Assembly (NCBI GenBank): GCA_964019135.1
Contig: OZ025248.1
Coordinates: 15,879,574-15,943,573 of the forward strand
Direction: 5' to 3'
From: Arenicola marina
Lineage: Eukaryota; Annelida; Polychaeta; Arenicolidae
Length of the DNA stretch: 64,000 nucleotides
The notes below the pieces were generated by a model that did no database searches, was not told the origin of the DNA, and saw only the letters and a list, made by a program, of their open reading frames with translations. This document shows positions 9,892 to 22,619 of this stretch, piece by piece; within the stretch, counting starts at the first letter, position 1; each line of letters begins with the position of its first letter. A program made the position numbers and the translations under genes.

Positions 9892-12283
9892 AGCCACTTC
9901 AATGAAAGGTCCGACAAGTTCAGGATCAGCCGCGCCAGACCTTTAATCCAACATTGAAACCAAACTTGAAAGTCAGTGAAATAGAAATGTTATTAGGTTA
10001 CACTTTTAAAATATGTCAGGCGGTAAGGATACTTATGTCCCAACAAAATACAACCACAAAGGAGGCATAGAATGGTACTCGATCAAGAACGGTAGGTACA
10101 ATGAAAAAGAATTGTGGGTTAAACTACCACGAAACAACATCGCTTAAAAATATACAGATTGATAGAAATAAAATGATAATATTGGTTTATGTATGTCTTT
10201 AACGCCTTGGCTTAAAAACTATTGGAATAAAATTGATGCATGTAAAGTAACAACGTTAAGACCATGAACAGTTAACCAAGACGACATCAGGTGACGATGT
10301 TGGCCTACATATAGACATATGCACGGCTAAAACCCATTGGCTAAAAATCATTGAAAGCAAGTCGTAGCATTTGAAACACAACCTGAAGATCCTGACAACC
10401 TGATAAAGGCTAAATCCAATTATAATACTGCCCTACATTTTGACACCTGCATGGATTAAGCACTGTGGTTTAAGAAAGGAAGTCGTGGCAATTAAAACAA
10501 AATATGTGGCTCACGAAAAGCTGTCAAAGGCGACATAAATTATGTTAATTTAATCCTAATTCTACAGAAAGTCAGAGACTTTCTTCCTAAAGTATCTAAA
10601 AATGGCATTATTTCTTTGAAAATAAACATACGAAATCACAGGCACAGGCGACATAAAATCGTCATCTTGTCCAAAATTAATCTTTCTTTTGATATACATC
10701 GTGATTTCATGACATTCAGTGGCGTGTCCCATCAACCAATTCATTGGAAATTCAGAAACAGAAAGATGGTGGTATACATAGAAGTCTACACCCTTGGTTG
10801 GAGCAAAGAAATTATATAATCGACATGATGCATTTCTATTTCTGTTCAAAGATATTTTCTTTTTTTGCTATTTCGTTTGGATTATACACTTCGGTTTGGA
10901 AGTTATATCAAATTAATCTAATCATATCACGGTGTCGTGGCATAAACCACTGGCACTTACATAAGAAAATACAGGTTTTGCCAACAGGTGTAAGGTTAAA
11001 TAGACGATCATTACAGGAATTTCTTATAGAAATATTTTTTGTGTTTATAAAGTTTTAATAGATATTTGTTCGAGTCCCGAGTCACCAAAAATGCATGACA
11101 AACGGGTAATAAGAAAAGAGATATTGCATAGTCTCCATAGCTTCCTTACAAACGACACACAAAACAAGATGGTGAGAAGTTTTATATTAATGTGTAAAAC
11201 GTGTTGTCATAGAAAATAACAATGTACAAGATATATTGGCTCTGTGCATAATAATAAAACAAAATGTGTATATTTGCCCTTTTTGACACATTTGTATAGT
11301 GCATAGAACGTCAAACATGCGAGCATGACACTTTACATAACACCTTTACGGCCTACCGGAGGTATGCAGCCACCCCTCGCCTTCCTTCCGTGCGCTGTTT
11401 TCCTACGATGTGGATGTTTATCCAAGCAGGATTACCCGAACCTCCTTCTTGTGCAAGTTATTCCATCGCAATTGATTTTGGTATTCCCCTTGCGAGAAAC
11501 GCGTCACCGGCAGCGTTAGCTAGGTTCCCACATGTCATGTCAGCACATCACCAAGGCAATCGCAATCAGGCTGGTTCGCTGGCACATCCAGATGTTCAAA
11601 ACGCAAACCCGATCGCTCCTGCGCTGCGTTCACATCCAATTCCCCACCGTCCACTTGTCAGCGAAAGGCAAGGAGACGCTTCTATATAGTTTAGTGACCA
11701 GCAGTGGCGTCAGGTGGCGATGGCAGAACCGCGACCAATGGTGCCTCCTTCGCTAACATGCCGCGCGGTGGGTAGAAGAGGCCGTGAGACGAACAGATCC
11801 ATCGACCAATGGGAGAGGTGCCCATGCCAAGGCCCGCTGGCCCCGCCACTGCCGCTCCGACGACAGAATCATTACTAAAGAGTAAGAAGAAAACAAGCAG
11901 TTAGGAAAGCAAATGCGATCGAAATACCGTTCTACAGAAGCGAAAGCACCGTAGAGTGATCATCGATGGTTATTGATGCAGATGATGTATCTATAATTAC
12001 GGTCAGCAAAGTGTTCATAATAGCCGGGCCTGCGGGCTGCGTTTAGCCGCGGCACAGCCAGCGGGGATTTACTCGGAGGGGCTGACAGCTAAACCCGGGA
12101 CAGCAATTGATTCTCGTGGCGTGCTATCCAGCCCGACGAGAGCTCAAATGACACAGACTTACAGTGCCAATCACTGCCCAGGCGCGGCAGTGATCACGTG
12201 ACCACTACTTGTGTATGGTGGCCATGTCGGCAGTATATTGGCGGTTAAGTCCCGTCACCTCAACGGATTCAGGGGCGGCTACA
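9892..12283. other. Noncoding stretch upstream of the receptor gene
   Basis: About 2.4 kb, AT-rich to about 11.3 kb and then more GC-balanced. It would contain the promoter and any 5' UTR of the receptor at 9891, but no convincing TATA or initiator was picked out. Open frames on both strands at 10.56-11.06 kb and 11.3-11.76 kb overlap one another and show no recognised domain. Confidence 0.45.
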
Positions 12284-12386
12284 GGGCAGGGTGGACGGAG
12301 CGGTGTAACGCTGGACAGGGCAGGACGGAGCGGTGTAAGGCTGGACAGGGCAGGACGGAGCGGTGTAAGGCCGGACAGGGCAGGGT
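12284..12386. repeat. 30-bp tandem repeat, about 3.3 copies
   Basis: A unit beginning GACGGAGCGGTGTAAGGCTG and ending GACAGGGCAG is repeated three times with single-base changes, just before a pyrimidine-rich tract. Confidence 0.92.
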
Positions 12387-12407
12387 AGCCTATGACCGGC
12401 ACGGCCT

Positions 12408-12690
12408 CTCCCCCCCCCCCTTCCCCCTCTCTCGGTCTCCGTCGCTCTCCCTCCTCAATGTCCCGCTCTATGTCGCTGTCTCTCTCCCTCTCTCTCTCGC
12501 CTGGTCTCTCTCAATATACATGTTTCTGTCGCTCTCTCAATTTCTCCCTTTCTGGCTGTCTCTCTCTCTCTCTCTCTAGTTCTACCTGTCTCTCTCTGTC
12601 TCTCTCTTCGTCTCTCTTTCCTCTCTGTTTCTGTCTCTCTATATATCGTGCTCTGTCTCTTCCTACCTCTCTCTTACTCTATCTCGCAGT
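12408..12690. repeat. CT-rich low-complexity tract
   Basis: Starts with a C run and continues as imperfect (CT)n, CTCTCTGTCT and TCTCTCTCTC sequence. The Ser/Leu-rich open frames crossing it (12211-12579, 12392-12784) reflect simple-sequence composition. Confidence 0.93.
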
Positions 12691-13310
12691 CATGCTGCTA
12701 GCTCCTTTCCCTACTGTTGTGTTTCTCCCTCCCTTTTCATATCTTAGTCGCTACATTTCATTCAGCACACCGCATTCGAATTAATAAATTATCGTGTACT
12801 AAATACTCTCTTTGGCTTGCTCAATGCAATCAGACGAGTAATTTCTTTCTCTAAATTAGTTGTGTTCGAGGAACCACAGTGCCCCCATAGGCATATACCA
12901 TCGCACGGCTGACACTTATGCAAATATCTGCTCCGATTAGCATTCTCGGTATCCGGGTAATTAATGTAATGTCGGTGCTTCTTATATATATATATGAGTA
13001 AAAATCACTTATTTAGCCAATTATCTTCCAGACTACGAACGAGAAATTGAACAGGAAATAAACTTGGCCAAGAGACAAGGGCAAAAACCTCATAAGTCGC
13101 GGGCGCCAACCAAATATATCCATTTATTCTGTATGGCTGTCGAAAGTTATTATCTGGGAATATAAAATTGCGTAAAGACTCAACTAACGCAGCGCCTAGA
13201 CAGAATCTAATGGTATATAATAACGCTTCAGAGATTTCAGAGGTTATTACTGGAGGCATGCACTTACGAATGCCCCGGGGCGAAAAGCTATATTGGTACT
13301 GTCTTGCAGC

Positions 13311-14283
13311 AGGCATTGGGAAAGTGGAAGCCGAGAAAGACTATATGCATTGCCATAGCGTAGGCATTGGGAAAGTGGAGACCCCGAAAGACTATCTGTA
13401 TAGCAGGCATTGGGAAAGTTGAAACCGCGAAATACTATATGTATTGCCATAGAGCAGGCATTGGGAAAGTTGAAACCGAGAAGGACTATTAATGTATTGC
13501 CATATAGTAGGCATTGGGAAAGTGGAAACCGAGAAAGACTATGCATGTATTGCCATAGAGCAGGCATTGGGAAAGTGGAAACCGAGAAAGACTATATTTA
13601 TTGCCTTAGAGCTGGCATTGGGAAAGTGGAAACCGAGAAAGATTATATGTGTTGCCATAGAGTAGGCATTGGGAAAGTAGAAACCGAGAAAGACTGTATG
13701 TATTGCCCTACAGAAGGCATTGGGAAAGTGGAAACCGAGAAAAACTTTATGTAATGCCCTACAGAAGGCATTGGGAAAGGTGGAAACCGAAAAAAACTAT
13801 GAGCAGGCATTGGGAAGTGGAAACCGAGAAAGACTGTATGTATTGCCCTACAGAAGGCATTGGGAAAGTGGAAACCGAGAAAGACTGTATGTATTGCCCT
13901 ACAGGAGGCATTGGGAAAGTGGAAACCGAGAAAGATTATATGTATTGCCATATCGAAGGCATTGGGAAAGTGGAAACCGAGAAAGACTATTCATGTATTG
14001 CCATAGAGCAGGCATTGGGAAAGTGGAAACCGAGATAGACTATTCATGTATTGCCTTAGAGCAGGCATTGGAAAAGTGGAAACCGAGAAAAACTATATTT
14101 ATTGCCTTAGAGCAGGCATTGGGAAAGTGGAAACCGAGAAAGACTATACATGTATTGCCATAGAGCAGGCATTGGGAAAGTGGAAACCGAGAAAGACTAT
14201 ACATGTATTGCCATAGAGTAGGCATTAGGAAAGTGGAAACCGAGAAAGACTATACATGTATTGCCATAAAGCAGGCATTGGTT
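13311..14283. repeat. 51-bp minisatellite, ~19 copies
   Basis: Units start AGGCATTGGGAAAGTGGAAA, followed by CCGAGAAAGACTATATGTAT and TGCCATAGAGC. Spacing is mostly 51 bp with 1-3 bp indels and one shortened unit near 13.8 kb. Because 51 is a multiple of three, stretches stay open on both strands (IGKVETEKDY-type on +, LSRFPLSQCL-type on -), but indels break every frame, so no protein is proposed. Confidence 0.95.
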
Positions 14284-14784
14284 GATAAAGGATTATGTAG
14301 CTTTCCTACAACAGATAACCTTGTAAGAATAATGAAGGAACAGCGGAGAGGCTCAAGACGCAATCTAAGCCAGTTGACTAGAACCAAAGGTGAATCCTGT
14401 TTTTGTCGCATTTAATTCCGTGCAAAATATCATGTAGGGATATTTGACATCAACATGTACCCTGGCTGGAGACCAGCCTATAGGACGAATAAGGGTTTAT
14501 TTCAATATTTTGTGATTTAGTTTTGTTCAGATATATTTAGCCACAATTAAAGTATTGAGCGTTTTGTGCCTTCACAGTCATCGAATTTTAAAGTGAAGCT
14601 GTATTTCTCTAAAATAACTGCACTTATGCCGGCCTCCCTGTTAGTCTGACGCCAAGCACCAAAGCATCCAGGAAGAAAATCCAGTAAACTACTTACTACG
14701 TAATTTGCTGCGCTGCATTATTGCAAATTTAAGTTGCTAGACTACGTATTTGTCAATCTATTTGATTACTGTTCACCTTTCACT
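14284..14784. other. Noncoding gap between the 51-bp array and dispersed repeat copy 1
   Basis: No recognisable coding sequence. AT-rich single-copy-looking DNA. Confidence 0.5.
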
Positions 14785-15400
14785 TTGATTAAAAAATTTG
14801 TGACGTCACGCCTTTGTCTTAAGTGTTCATTATCTTGAAGAATGGATCGAAAAACAGACCTAGCCGTGTTGTATTAACGTAAGTGTGCATTATTCAAATA
14901 AAGAACCGTAAAACAGTGCTTTATTTTAATAATGAACGGAAAAACTGTGCATTATCTAGATAAAGAACAGTTGTTAATATTGACTCGTCAAGTGTCACGG
15001 TATAATCAGTCGAGCTGAGCTGAGGGGAGCCGAGTTGGCTATATCGCTTTTCAGGGGCGATGTTTTCACGAAACTAAGAAGCAATGACTTCCAAAATGTC
15101 TACTTCATCCACGCCTTCCCACCCCTACCCTCCCCCCTGGGGCTTCACAATGACGAACCATTGTTTCCACGATGTGCCTCATGTATTCTTCGGGCAGTGC
15201 AATTGACACTATAGTCAATTCCTGTGTCCAAACGTGAGCACATATCATGCCTTGTTATAAAAATTTTATAAGTACGTTAAAGAACTCGCTGTCGTGCATT
15301 CCCCAAATAAACCACTCGACGCTATCGCGTCTCGTGCTTTATTTTGGCGAATGCACTCCAGCTCGTTCTTTAACTAGTACCTCTAGAACACTAACAAGAC
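14785..15400. repeat. Dispersed repeat with foldback end, copy 1
   Basis: Shares ordered blocks with 57.28-57.82 kb: a TGTGACGTCACGCCTTTGTC-like block (14800), GCCGTGTTGTATTAACGTAA (14862), a CTTTTCAGGGGCGATG-like block (15050), CCTGGGGCTTCACAATGAC (15136), and a terminal hairpin. The hairpin (about 15272-15376) pairs TTAAAGAACTCGCTGTCGTG with CACTCCAGCTCGTTCTTTAA around GACGCTATCGCGTC. No coding capacity was seen, so it is likely a non-autonomous element. Confidence 0.75.
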
Positions 15401-17465
15401 AATTTTGTGATCTAGTACATCCAATATATAGAAATGTCAATGCATGTACCAAAGCATATATACTTTGATACAATTAATGTACATTGATGTGGTACACTCC
15501 AGGGTTGAGCACTTCCAGTCAGACAGATCACTGGCGTTGTCATCTTCGATGACTCTCTTTTTTCAGGTCAGAAACATTTAGTTATGTCTTTTACATAAAA
15601 ATCATGTGTTTTTGTTCTGTATTGCACATAAATAAATATGTCGTACGGAATTGTCTTCAACAGTTTATTATTTGTGCGGCGAATTTTTTTTGGAAAAGTG
15701 GTGCGTTCTTGTCTCCTGCATCATAGCAATTAATAGATATCGTTACCTTTCTTGCGCATTTTTCAATTAAGATATAAATAATAATCATAATAATAATAGT
15801 ACATGCATTTCCTAACAAAATCACACAAAGTGTTCAGAATATCGTAAAAATAACAACAATAATAACAAAACATGCATGCACAGGACTGATCACACCGTGT
15901 AATTACTTTCTGAATAGGCATGTTCCATTGGCACTTACAACGACTGGACAAGGTATTGAGCTCTATGCCACGGTAACACAGGAAAGGTATTGTATCATAA
16001 GAGATTGTCATGGTTGGTTTTACTGGTGTGGTGAGAAGATTAATTAGGTGGATGGTGAAGTATCGGCCGCCGTGGGCGTAGGCGACAGAGGTAACCAACA
16101 GGGGTAAATGACGCTAGCGGGTAACAGTGCGGCTACTCTTCATTTCCGGATTAATTAATATCTATGGAAAGCATACCGATGGAGCATGCTGACGAGAGTC
16201 ACGCTAACACGGCCCGCATTAACCATTCACGTCCCCAGCACGCACTACTCATTAACCGGCAAGGGGTCGTCTTCATCAACCACACGTATAGTCGGCGCCT
16301 TTATTATCTGTCGCCTCGCTTTCGTTGATATTATTTCTTGCTCCATTTGCAGCGACATTTATGCATTTACGTACTCCATTACAGGGGTCTTTTGTGATCG
16401 TAATTTATTTATTACCAGTGCAACACGATATAGCCTCCAGCATAAAGTATAACAGACGAAGAGTGTTTTGACAGCAGCGTACTTATGACATTGTAAAGTG
16501 AAGGTCATATTACTGCGTTGAAAAAAAGTGGTTTCATGGACGAGTCTAATATCAAGCGCGGTGAAAAGGTGACAGAACATTATTTGTCAATCCAAAGTTC
16601 ATATACAACCAGTTAAGTTAGCTTCCTAAAGCAAAAATGCAATGAACGGTATTCCGCAATGACTTTGCAACCGGTTATGAGACTAGGACGCATGTAATTC
16701 GAGTAAAAATACGATTCAAAATACCAGTAATACTATCGCCCACGGAAATGACAGGTGACAAGACAAACAGAGCGACGGCTATAGCGAAAATTGTCTGCTT
16801 CGAATCGAATCATTTCGTGTGAATTCTCTTGACAAACAGACTGTGAGTAAGCCAAATTCTATTGGGTCAATTGTTGAAGATGACAAATGTAAACTGATTT
16901 TAAGGATGTCAAAATTGATTAAATATTCCGTCACAAATCCGAAAACGAGGCGGCAGATATTATCAGTGCCAACTACAGGCTAAGCCAAGAGACTTATCGG
17001 GTTCCAAATACATAACTATCCACCCAATAGATGGATTTGCTGAAGTTAAACAAATGCTAAAATCACACTGAATATGAGTTTGATCATGGTCACCACCACA
17101 ACGAGCGGGTGAGGATACGATGAAAATGCAGGTTTCGTGCGCGTGCCACGTGTGGCTTAAGAATTCTGCCCCCTGGTTATTCAACGTACACTTCACCTGG
17201 CGGGAACCAATTAGGGTGTTTCGGGGGAGTCCAAACTGGCTGACGGAAGCCGATGTCACCCATAAAAGACCCCTGCCGTCACTGGCCGCATGGGGTGGGC
17301 GTTGCCCTACACATGTACATTAACTGGGAGATAAAAGAGTCCAGTTCCTACATCTCCGGGCTTTACAAATCCTGGCACGAAGGTCTTCACAGGCTGGTCT
17401 TACCGCTGGCACGCACGTCTGTACGCCGTGGATTACTGATGGGCATTGCAAACCGCCTCGTCCTG
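15401..17465. other. Noncoding stretch before the 38-bp array
   Basis: About 2 kb without a supported gene. Short open frames at 15763-16098 (-), 16186-16452 (+) and 16963-17259 (-) overlap opposing frames and show no domain. Confidence 0.5.
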
Positions 17466-18240
17466 TCTGGGAAACCCTTGAGACAACGCCCCTCTCTACC
17501 TAGTCTGGGAAACCCTTGAGACAACGCCCCTCTCTACCTAGTCTAGGAAGCCCTTGAGACAACGCCCCTCTCTACCTAGTCTAGGAAACCCTTGAGACAA
17601 CGCCCCTCTCTACCTAGTCTAGGAAACCCTTGAGACAACGCCCCTCTCTACCTAGTCTGGGAAACCCTTGAGACAACGCCCCTCTCTACCTAGTCTGGGA
17701 AATTCTTGAGACAACGCCCCTCTCTACCTAGTCTAGGAAACCCTTGAGACAACGCCCCTCTCTACCTAGTCTGGGAAACCCTTGAGACAACGCCCCTCTC
17801 TACGTAGTCTGGGAAACCCTTGAGACAACGCCCCTCTCTACCTAGTCTGGGAAACCCTTGAGGCAACGCCCCTCCCTACCTAGTCTGGGAAACCCTTGAG
17901 ACAACGCCCCTCTCTACCTAGTCTAGGAAGCCCTTGAGACAACGCCCCTCTCTACCTAGTCTTAGAAGCCCTTGAGACAACGCCCCTCTCTACCTAGTCT
18001 AGGAAACCCTTGAGACAACGCCCCTCTCTACCTAGTCTAGGAAACCCCTGAGACAACGCCCCTCTCTACCTAGTCTAGGAAACCCTTGAGACAACGCCCC
18101 TCTCTACCTAGTCTGGGAAACCCTTGAGACAACGCCCCTCTCTACCTAGTCTGGGAAACCCTTGAGACAACGCCCCTCTCTACCTAGTCTAGGAAACCCT
18201 TGAGACAACGCCACTCTCTACCTTGTCTAGGAAACCCTTG
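17466..18240. repeat. 38-bp minisatellite, ~20 copies
   Basis: The unit is CTGGGAAACCCTTGAGACAA followed by CGCCCCTCTCTACCTAGT. Copies are highly homogeneous (CTGGGA versus CTAGGA, and CCC or AGCCC variants), implying recent amplification. It passes directly into the 22-bp array at about 18235-18250. Confidence 0.97.
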
Positions 18241-18245
18241 TCTCC

Positions 18246-21200
18246 AATCTGGGAGACAACTCCCCCTAGTCTGGGAGACAACTCCCCCTAGTCTGGGAGA
18301 CAACTCCCCCTAGTCTGGGAGACAACTCCCCCTAGTCTGGGAGACAACTCCCCCTAGTCTGGAGACAACTCCCCCTACTCTGGTGACAACTCCCCCTAGT
18401 CTGGGAGACAACTCCCCCCAGTCTGGGAGACAACTTCCCCTAGTCCGGGAGACAACTCCCCCTAGTCTGGATTGTCTGGAGACAACTCCCCCTAGTCGGG
18501 GAGACAACTCCCCCTAGTCTGGAGACAACTCCCCCTAGTCCGGGAGACAACTCCCCCTGGTCTGGGAGACAACTCCCCCTAGTCCGGGAGACAACTCCCC
18601 CTGGTCTGGAGACAACTCCCCCTAGTCCGGGAGACAACTCCCCCTAGTCTGTGAGACAACTCCCCCTAGTCTGTGAGACAACTCCCCCTAGTCTGGGAGA
18701 CAACTCCCCCTACTCTGGAGACAATTCCCCCTAGTCTGGGAGACAACTTCCCCTAGTCTGGAGACAACTCCCCCTAGTCTGGGAGACAACTCCCACTAGT
18801 CTGAGAGACAACTCCCCCTAGTCTGGGAGACAACTCCCCCTAGTCTAGAGACAACTTCCCCTAGTCTGGAGACAACTCCCTCTGGTCCGGGAGTCAACTC
18901 CCCCTAGTCTGGAAGACAACTCTTCCTAGTCTGGAGACAACTCCCCCTAGTCTGGGAGACAACTCCCCCTAGTCTGGAGACAACTCCCCCTAGTCTGGAG
19001 ACAACTCCCCCTAGTCTGGAGACAACTCCCCCTAGTCTGGAAGATAACTCCCCCTAGTCTGGGAGACAACTCCCGCTAGTCTGGAGACAACTCCCCCTAG
19101 TCTGGGAGACAACTCCCCCTACTCTGGAGACAATTCCCCCTAGTCTGGGAGACAACTGCCCCTAGTCTGGGAGACAACTCCCCCTAGTCTGGAGACAACT
19201 CCCTCTAGTCTGGAGACAACTCCCCCTAGTCTGGGAGACAACTCCCCCTAGTCTAGGAGACAACTCCCCCTAGTCTGGAGACAACTCCCCCTAGTCTGTG
19301 AGACAACTCCCCCCAGTCTGGAAGACAACTCCCTCTAGTCTGGAGACAACTCCCCCTAGTCTGGAGACAACTGCCCCTAGTCTGGGAGACAACTCCCCCT
19401 AGTCTGGAGACAACTCCCTCTGGTCCGGGAGACAATCTCCCTAGTCTGGAGACAACTGCCCCTAGTCTGGAGACAACTCCCCCTAGTCCGGGAGACAACT
19501 CCCCCTAGTCTGGAAGACAACTTCCCCTAGTCTGGAGACAACTCCCCCTAGTCCGGGAGACAACTCCCCCTAGTCTGGAGACAACTCCCCCCAGTCTGGA
19601 AGACAACTCCCCCTAGTCTGGAGACAACTCCCCCTAGTCTGGGAGACAACTCCCCCTAGTCTGGAGACAATTCCCCCTAGTCTGGAGACAACTCCCTCTG
19701 GTCCGGGAGTCAACTCCCCCTAGTCTGGAAGACAACTCCCCCTAGTCTGGAGAAAACTCCCCCTAGTCTGGGAGGCAACTCCCCCAAGTCTGGAGACAAC
19801 TCCCCCTAGTCTGGAGACAACTCCCCCTAGTCTGGAGACAACTCCCCCTAGTCTGAAAGATAACTTCCTTCTCGTCTGGGAGACAACTCCCGCTAGTCTG
19901 GAGACAACTCCCCCTAGTCTGGGAGACAACTCCCCCTAGTCTGGGAGACAACTCCCCCTAGTCTGGAGACAACTCCCCCTAGTCTGGGAGACAACTCCCC
20001 CTAGTCTGGAGACAACTCCCCCTAGTCTAGGAGAAAACTCCCCCTAGTCCGGGAGACAACTCCCCCTAGTCCGGGAGACAACTCCCCCTAGTCTGGAGAC
20101 AACTCCCCCTAGTCCGGGAGACAACTCCCCCTAGTCCGGGAGACAACTCCCCCTAGTCTGGAGACAACTGCCCCTAGTCGGGAGACAACTCGCCCTAGTC
20201 TGGGAGACAACTCCCCCTAGTCTGGGAGACAACTCCCCCTAGTCTGGAGACAACTCCCCCTACTCCCTCTAGTCTGGAGTCAACTCCCCCTAGTCTGGGA
20301 GACAACTCCCCCTAGTCTGGAAGACAACTCCCCCTAGTCTGGAGGACAACTCCCCCTAGTCTGGGAGACAACTCCCCCTGGTGTGGAGACAACTCCCCCT
20401 AGTCTGGGAGACAACTCCCCCTAGTCTGGGAGACAACTCCCCCTAGTCTGGAGACAACTCCCCATAGTCTGGAGACACCTCCCCCTAGTCTGGAGACAAC
20501 TCCCACTAGTCTTGGAGACAACTCCCCCTAGTCTGGGAGACAACTCCCCGTAGTACGGGAGACAACTCCCCCTAGTCAGGAGACAACTCCCCCTAGTCTG
20601 GAGACAACTGCCCCTAGTCGGGAGACAACTCGCCCTAGTCTGGGAGACAACTCCCCCTAGTCCGGGAATCAACTCTCCCTAGTCTGGAGACAACTCCCCC
20701 TACTCCCTCTAGTCTGGAGTCAACTCCCCCTAGTCTGGGAGACAACTCCCCCTAGTCTGGAAGACAACTCCCCCTAGTCTGGAGGACAACTCCCCCTAGT
20801 CTGGGAGACAACTCCCCCTGGTGTGGAGACAACTCCCCCTAGTCTGGGAGACAACTCCCCCTAGTCTGGGAGACAACTCCCCCTAGTCTGGAGACAACTC
20901 CCCATAGTCTGGAGACACCTCCCCCTAGTCTGGAGACAACTCCCACTAGTCTTGGAGACAACTCCCCCTAGTCTGGGAGACAACTCCCCGTAGTACGGGA
21001 GACAACTCCCCCTAGTCAGGAGACAACTCCCCCTAGTCGGGGAGACAACTCCCCCCAGTCTGGAGACAACTTCCTCTAGTCTGGAGACAACCCCCCCTAG
21101 TCTGGGAGTAAACTCCCCCTAGTCTGGGAGACAACTTCCCCTAGTCTGGAGACAACTCCCCCTAGTCTGGGTGACAACTCCCCCTGGTCTGGGAGACAAC

Positions 21201-22178
21201 TCCCCCTAGTCTGGAGACAACTCTCCGTAGTCCGGGAGACAACTGCCCCCAGTCTGGAAGACAACTCCCCCTAGTCTGGAGAAAATTCCCCCTAGTCTGG
21301 GAGACAACTGCCCCTAGTCTGGGAGACAACTCCCCCCTAGTCTGGAGACAACTCCCTCTGGTCCGGGAGACAACTCCCCCTAGTCTGGAAGACAACTCCC
21401 CCTAGTCTTGAGACAACTTCCCCTAGTCTGGGAGACAACTCCCCCTAGTCTGGAGACAACTCCCCCTAGTCCGGGAGACACCTCCCCCTAGTCTGGAAGA
21501 CAACTCCCCCTAGTCTGGAGACAACTCCCTCTGGTCTGGGAGACAACTCCCCCTAGTCTGGAAGACAACTCCCCCTAGTTCAGAGACAACTCCCCCTAGT
21601 CTGGGAGACAACTCCCCCTAGTCCGGCTGACAACTCCCCCTAGTCCGGGAGACAACTCCCCCTAGTCTGGAGACAACTCCCCCTAGTCTGGGAGACAACC
21701 CCCCCTAGTCCGGGAGACAACTAGCCCTAGTCTGGATTGTCTGGAGACAACTCCCCCTAGTCTGTGAGACAACTGCCCCTAGTCTGAGAGACCACACCCC
21801 CTAGTCTGAGAGACCACACCCCCTAGTCTGAGAGACCACTCCCCCTAGTCTGGAGACAACTCCCCCTAGTCTGGGAGACAACTCCCCCTAGTCTGGAGAC
21901 AACTCCCCCTAGTCCGGCTGACAACTCCCCCTAGTCCGGGAGACAACTCCCCCTAGTCTGGAGACAACTCCCCCTATTCCGGCTGACAACTCCCCCTAGT
22001 CTGGAAACAACTCCCCTTAGTCTGGGAGACAACTGCCCCTAGTCTGGGAGACAACTCCCCCTAGTCTGGGAGACAACTGCCCCTAGCCTGAGAGACCACT
22101 CCCCCTAGTCTGGAGACAACTCCCCCTGGTCTGGAGACAACTCCCCCTAGTCTGGGAGACAACTGCCCCTAGTCGAGT
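18246..22178. repeat. 22/21-bp minisatellite, ~180 copies
   Basis: Unit CTGGGAGACAACTCCCCCTA plus GT (22 bp), alternating with a 21-bp form lacking one G (CTGGAGACAAC...). Each unit contains the dyad GGGAG-ACAA-CTCCC. Variants include CCGGGAGAC, CTGGAAGAC, CTGTGAGAC and AACTGCCCC. The array ends in a run of about 20 G at 22178-22199. Repetitive 60-80 codon - strand frames in it are not genes. Confidence 0.97.
20141..21030. repeat. 440-bp higher-order duplication within the 22-bp array
   Basis: Diagnostic variants recur exactly 440 bp apart: GAGACAACTGCCCCTAGTCG at 20161 and 20601, TACTCCCTCTAGTCTGGAGT at 20261 and 20701, followed by the same CTGGAAGAC, CTGGAGGAC, GGTGTGGAGAC, CCATAGTCTGGAGACACC and CCGTAGTACGGGAG variants. 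440 bp is 20 units of 22 bp, so a block of about 20 units was duplicated. Confidence 0.9.
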
Positions 22179-22199
22179 CGGGGGGGGGGGGGGGGGGGG

Positions 22200-22600
22200 T
22201 AGGTGCAACTTGAACATGTTAGCACCGACGGCGCCTATGTACATGCAATATCGACCGGGTATATAGGCCGAGACGTTACCGCGCCCGTCAGCCATTTGGC
22301 GTATCGCGGCTTTATAATGGGATTGGCCATGTTAAAGTGTCATTATTTTCTAGCGTCCAAACTACTGGTTCGATTTCGATGTCACTTGGCAAACATGATG
22401 TCAGTAACATGAGTAAATACTCGACCACATATGGGTCTTCTAACTGCATTCATGTAGACACAGCGATCAACGATCAGTCAAAAGTTGATCAGCCAATCTC
22501 TAAAACTATGAATGTGAATCAAAATCTAAGTCGATAATGCGTTTTTGCCTCGAAGGAATACTCTCAAACAAACAGCGAATTCTCTGGACTAAGTATTACG
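22200..22600. other. Noncoding flank of the 22-bp array
   Basis: No gene recognised. Short open frames at 22203-22412 and 22337-22537 have no known domain. Confidence 0.5.
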
Positions 22601-22619
22601 GGAGTTTCGCGGGAAAACA

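Noticed and set aside
12392-12784. Ser/Leu-rich protein
   Set aside because: Simple CT-repeat composition.
13410-14163. Repeat proteins of IGKVETEKD or RHWESGNRE type
   Set aside because: Product of the 51-bp minisatellite, with frames on both strands broken by unit-length changes.
18310-21395. Short Gly/Val/Ser-rich - strand frames (GGVVSRLGGVVS-type)
   Set aside because: Translation of the 22-bp satellite. Copies are short and frame-inconsistent.
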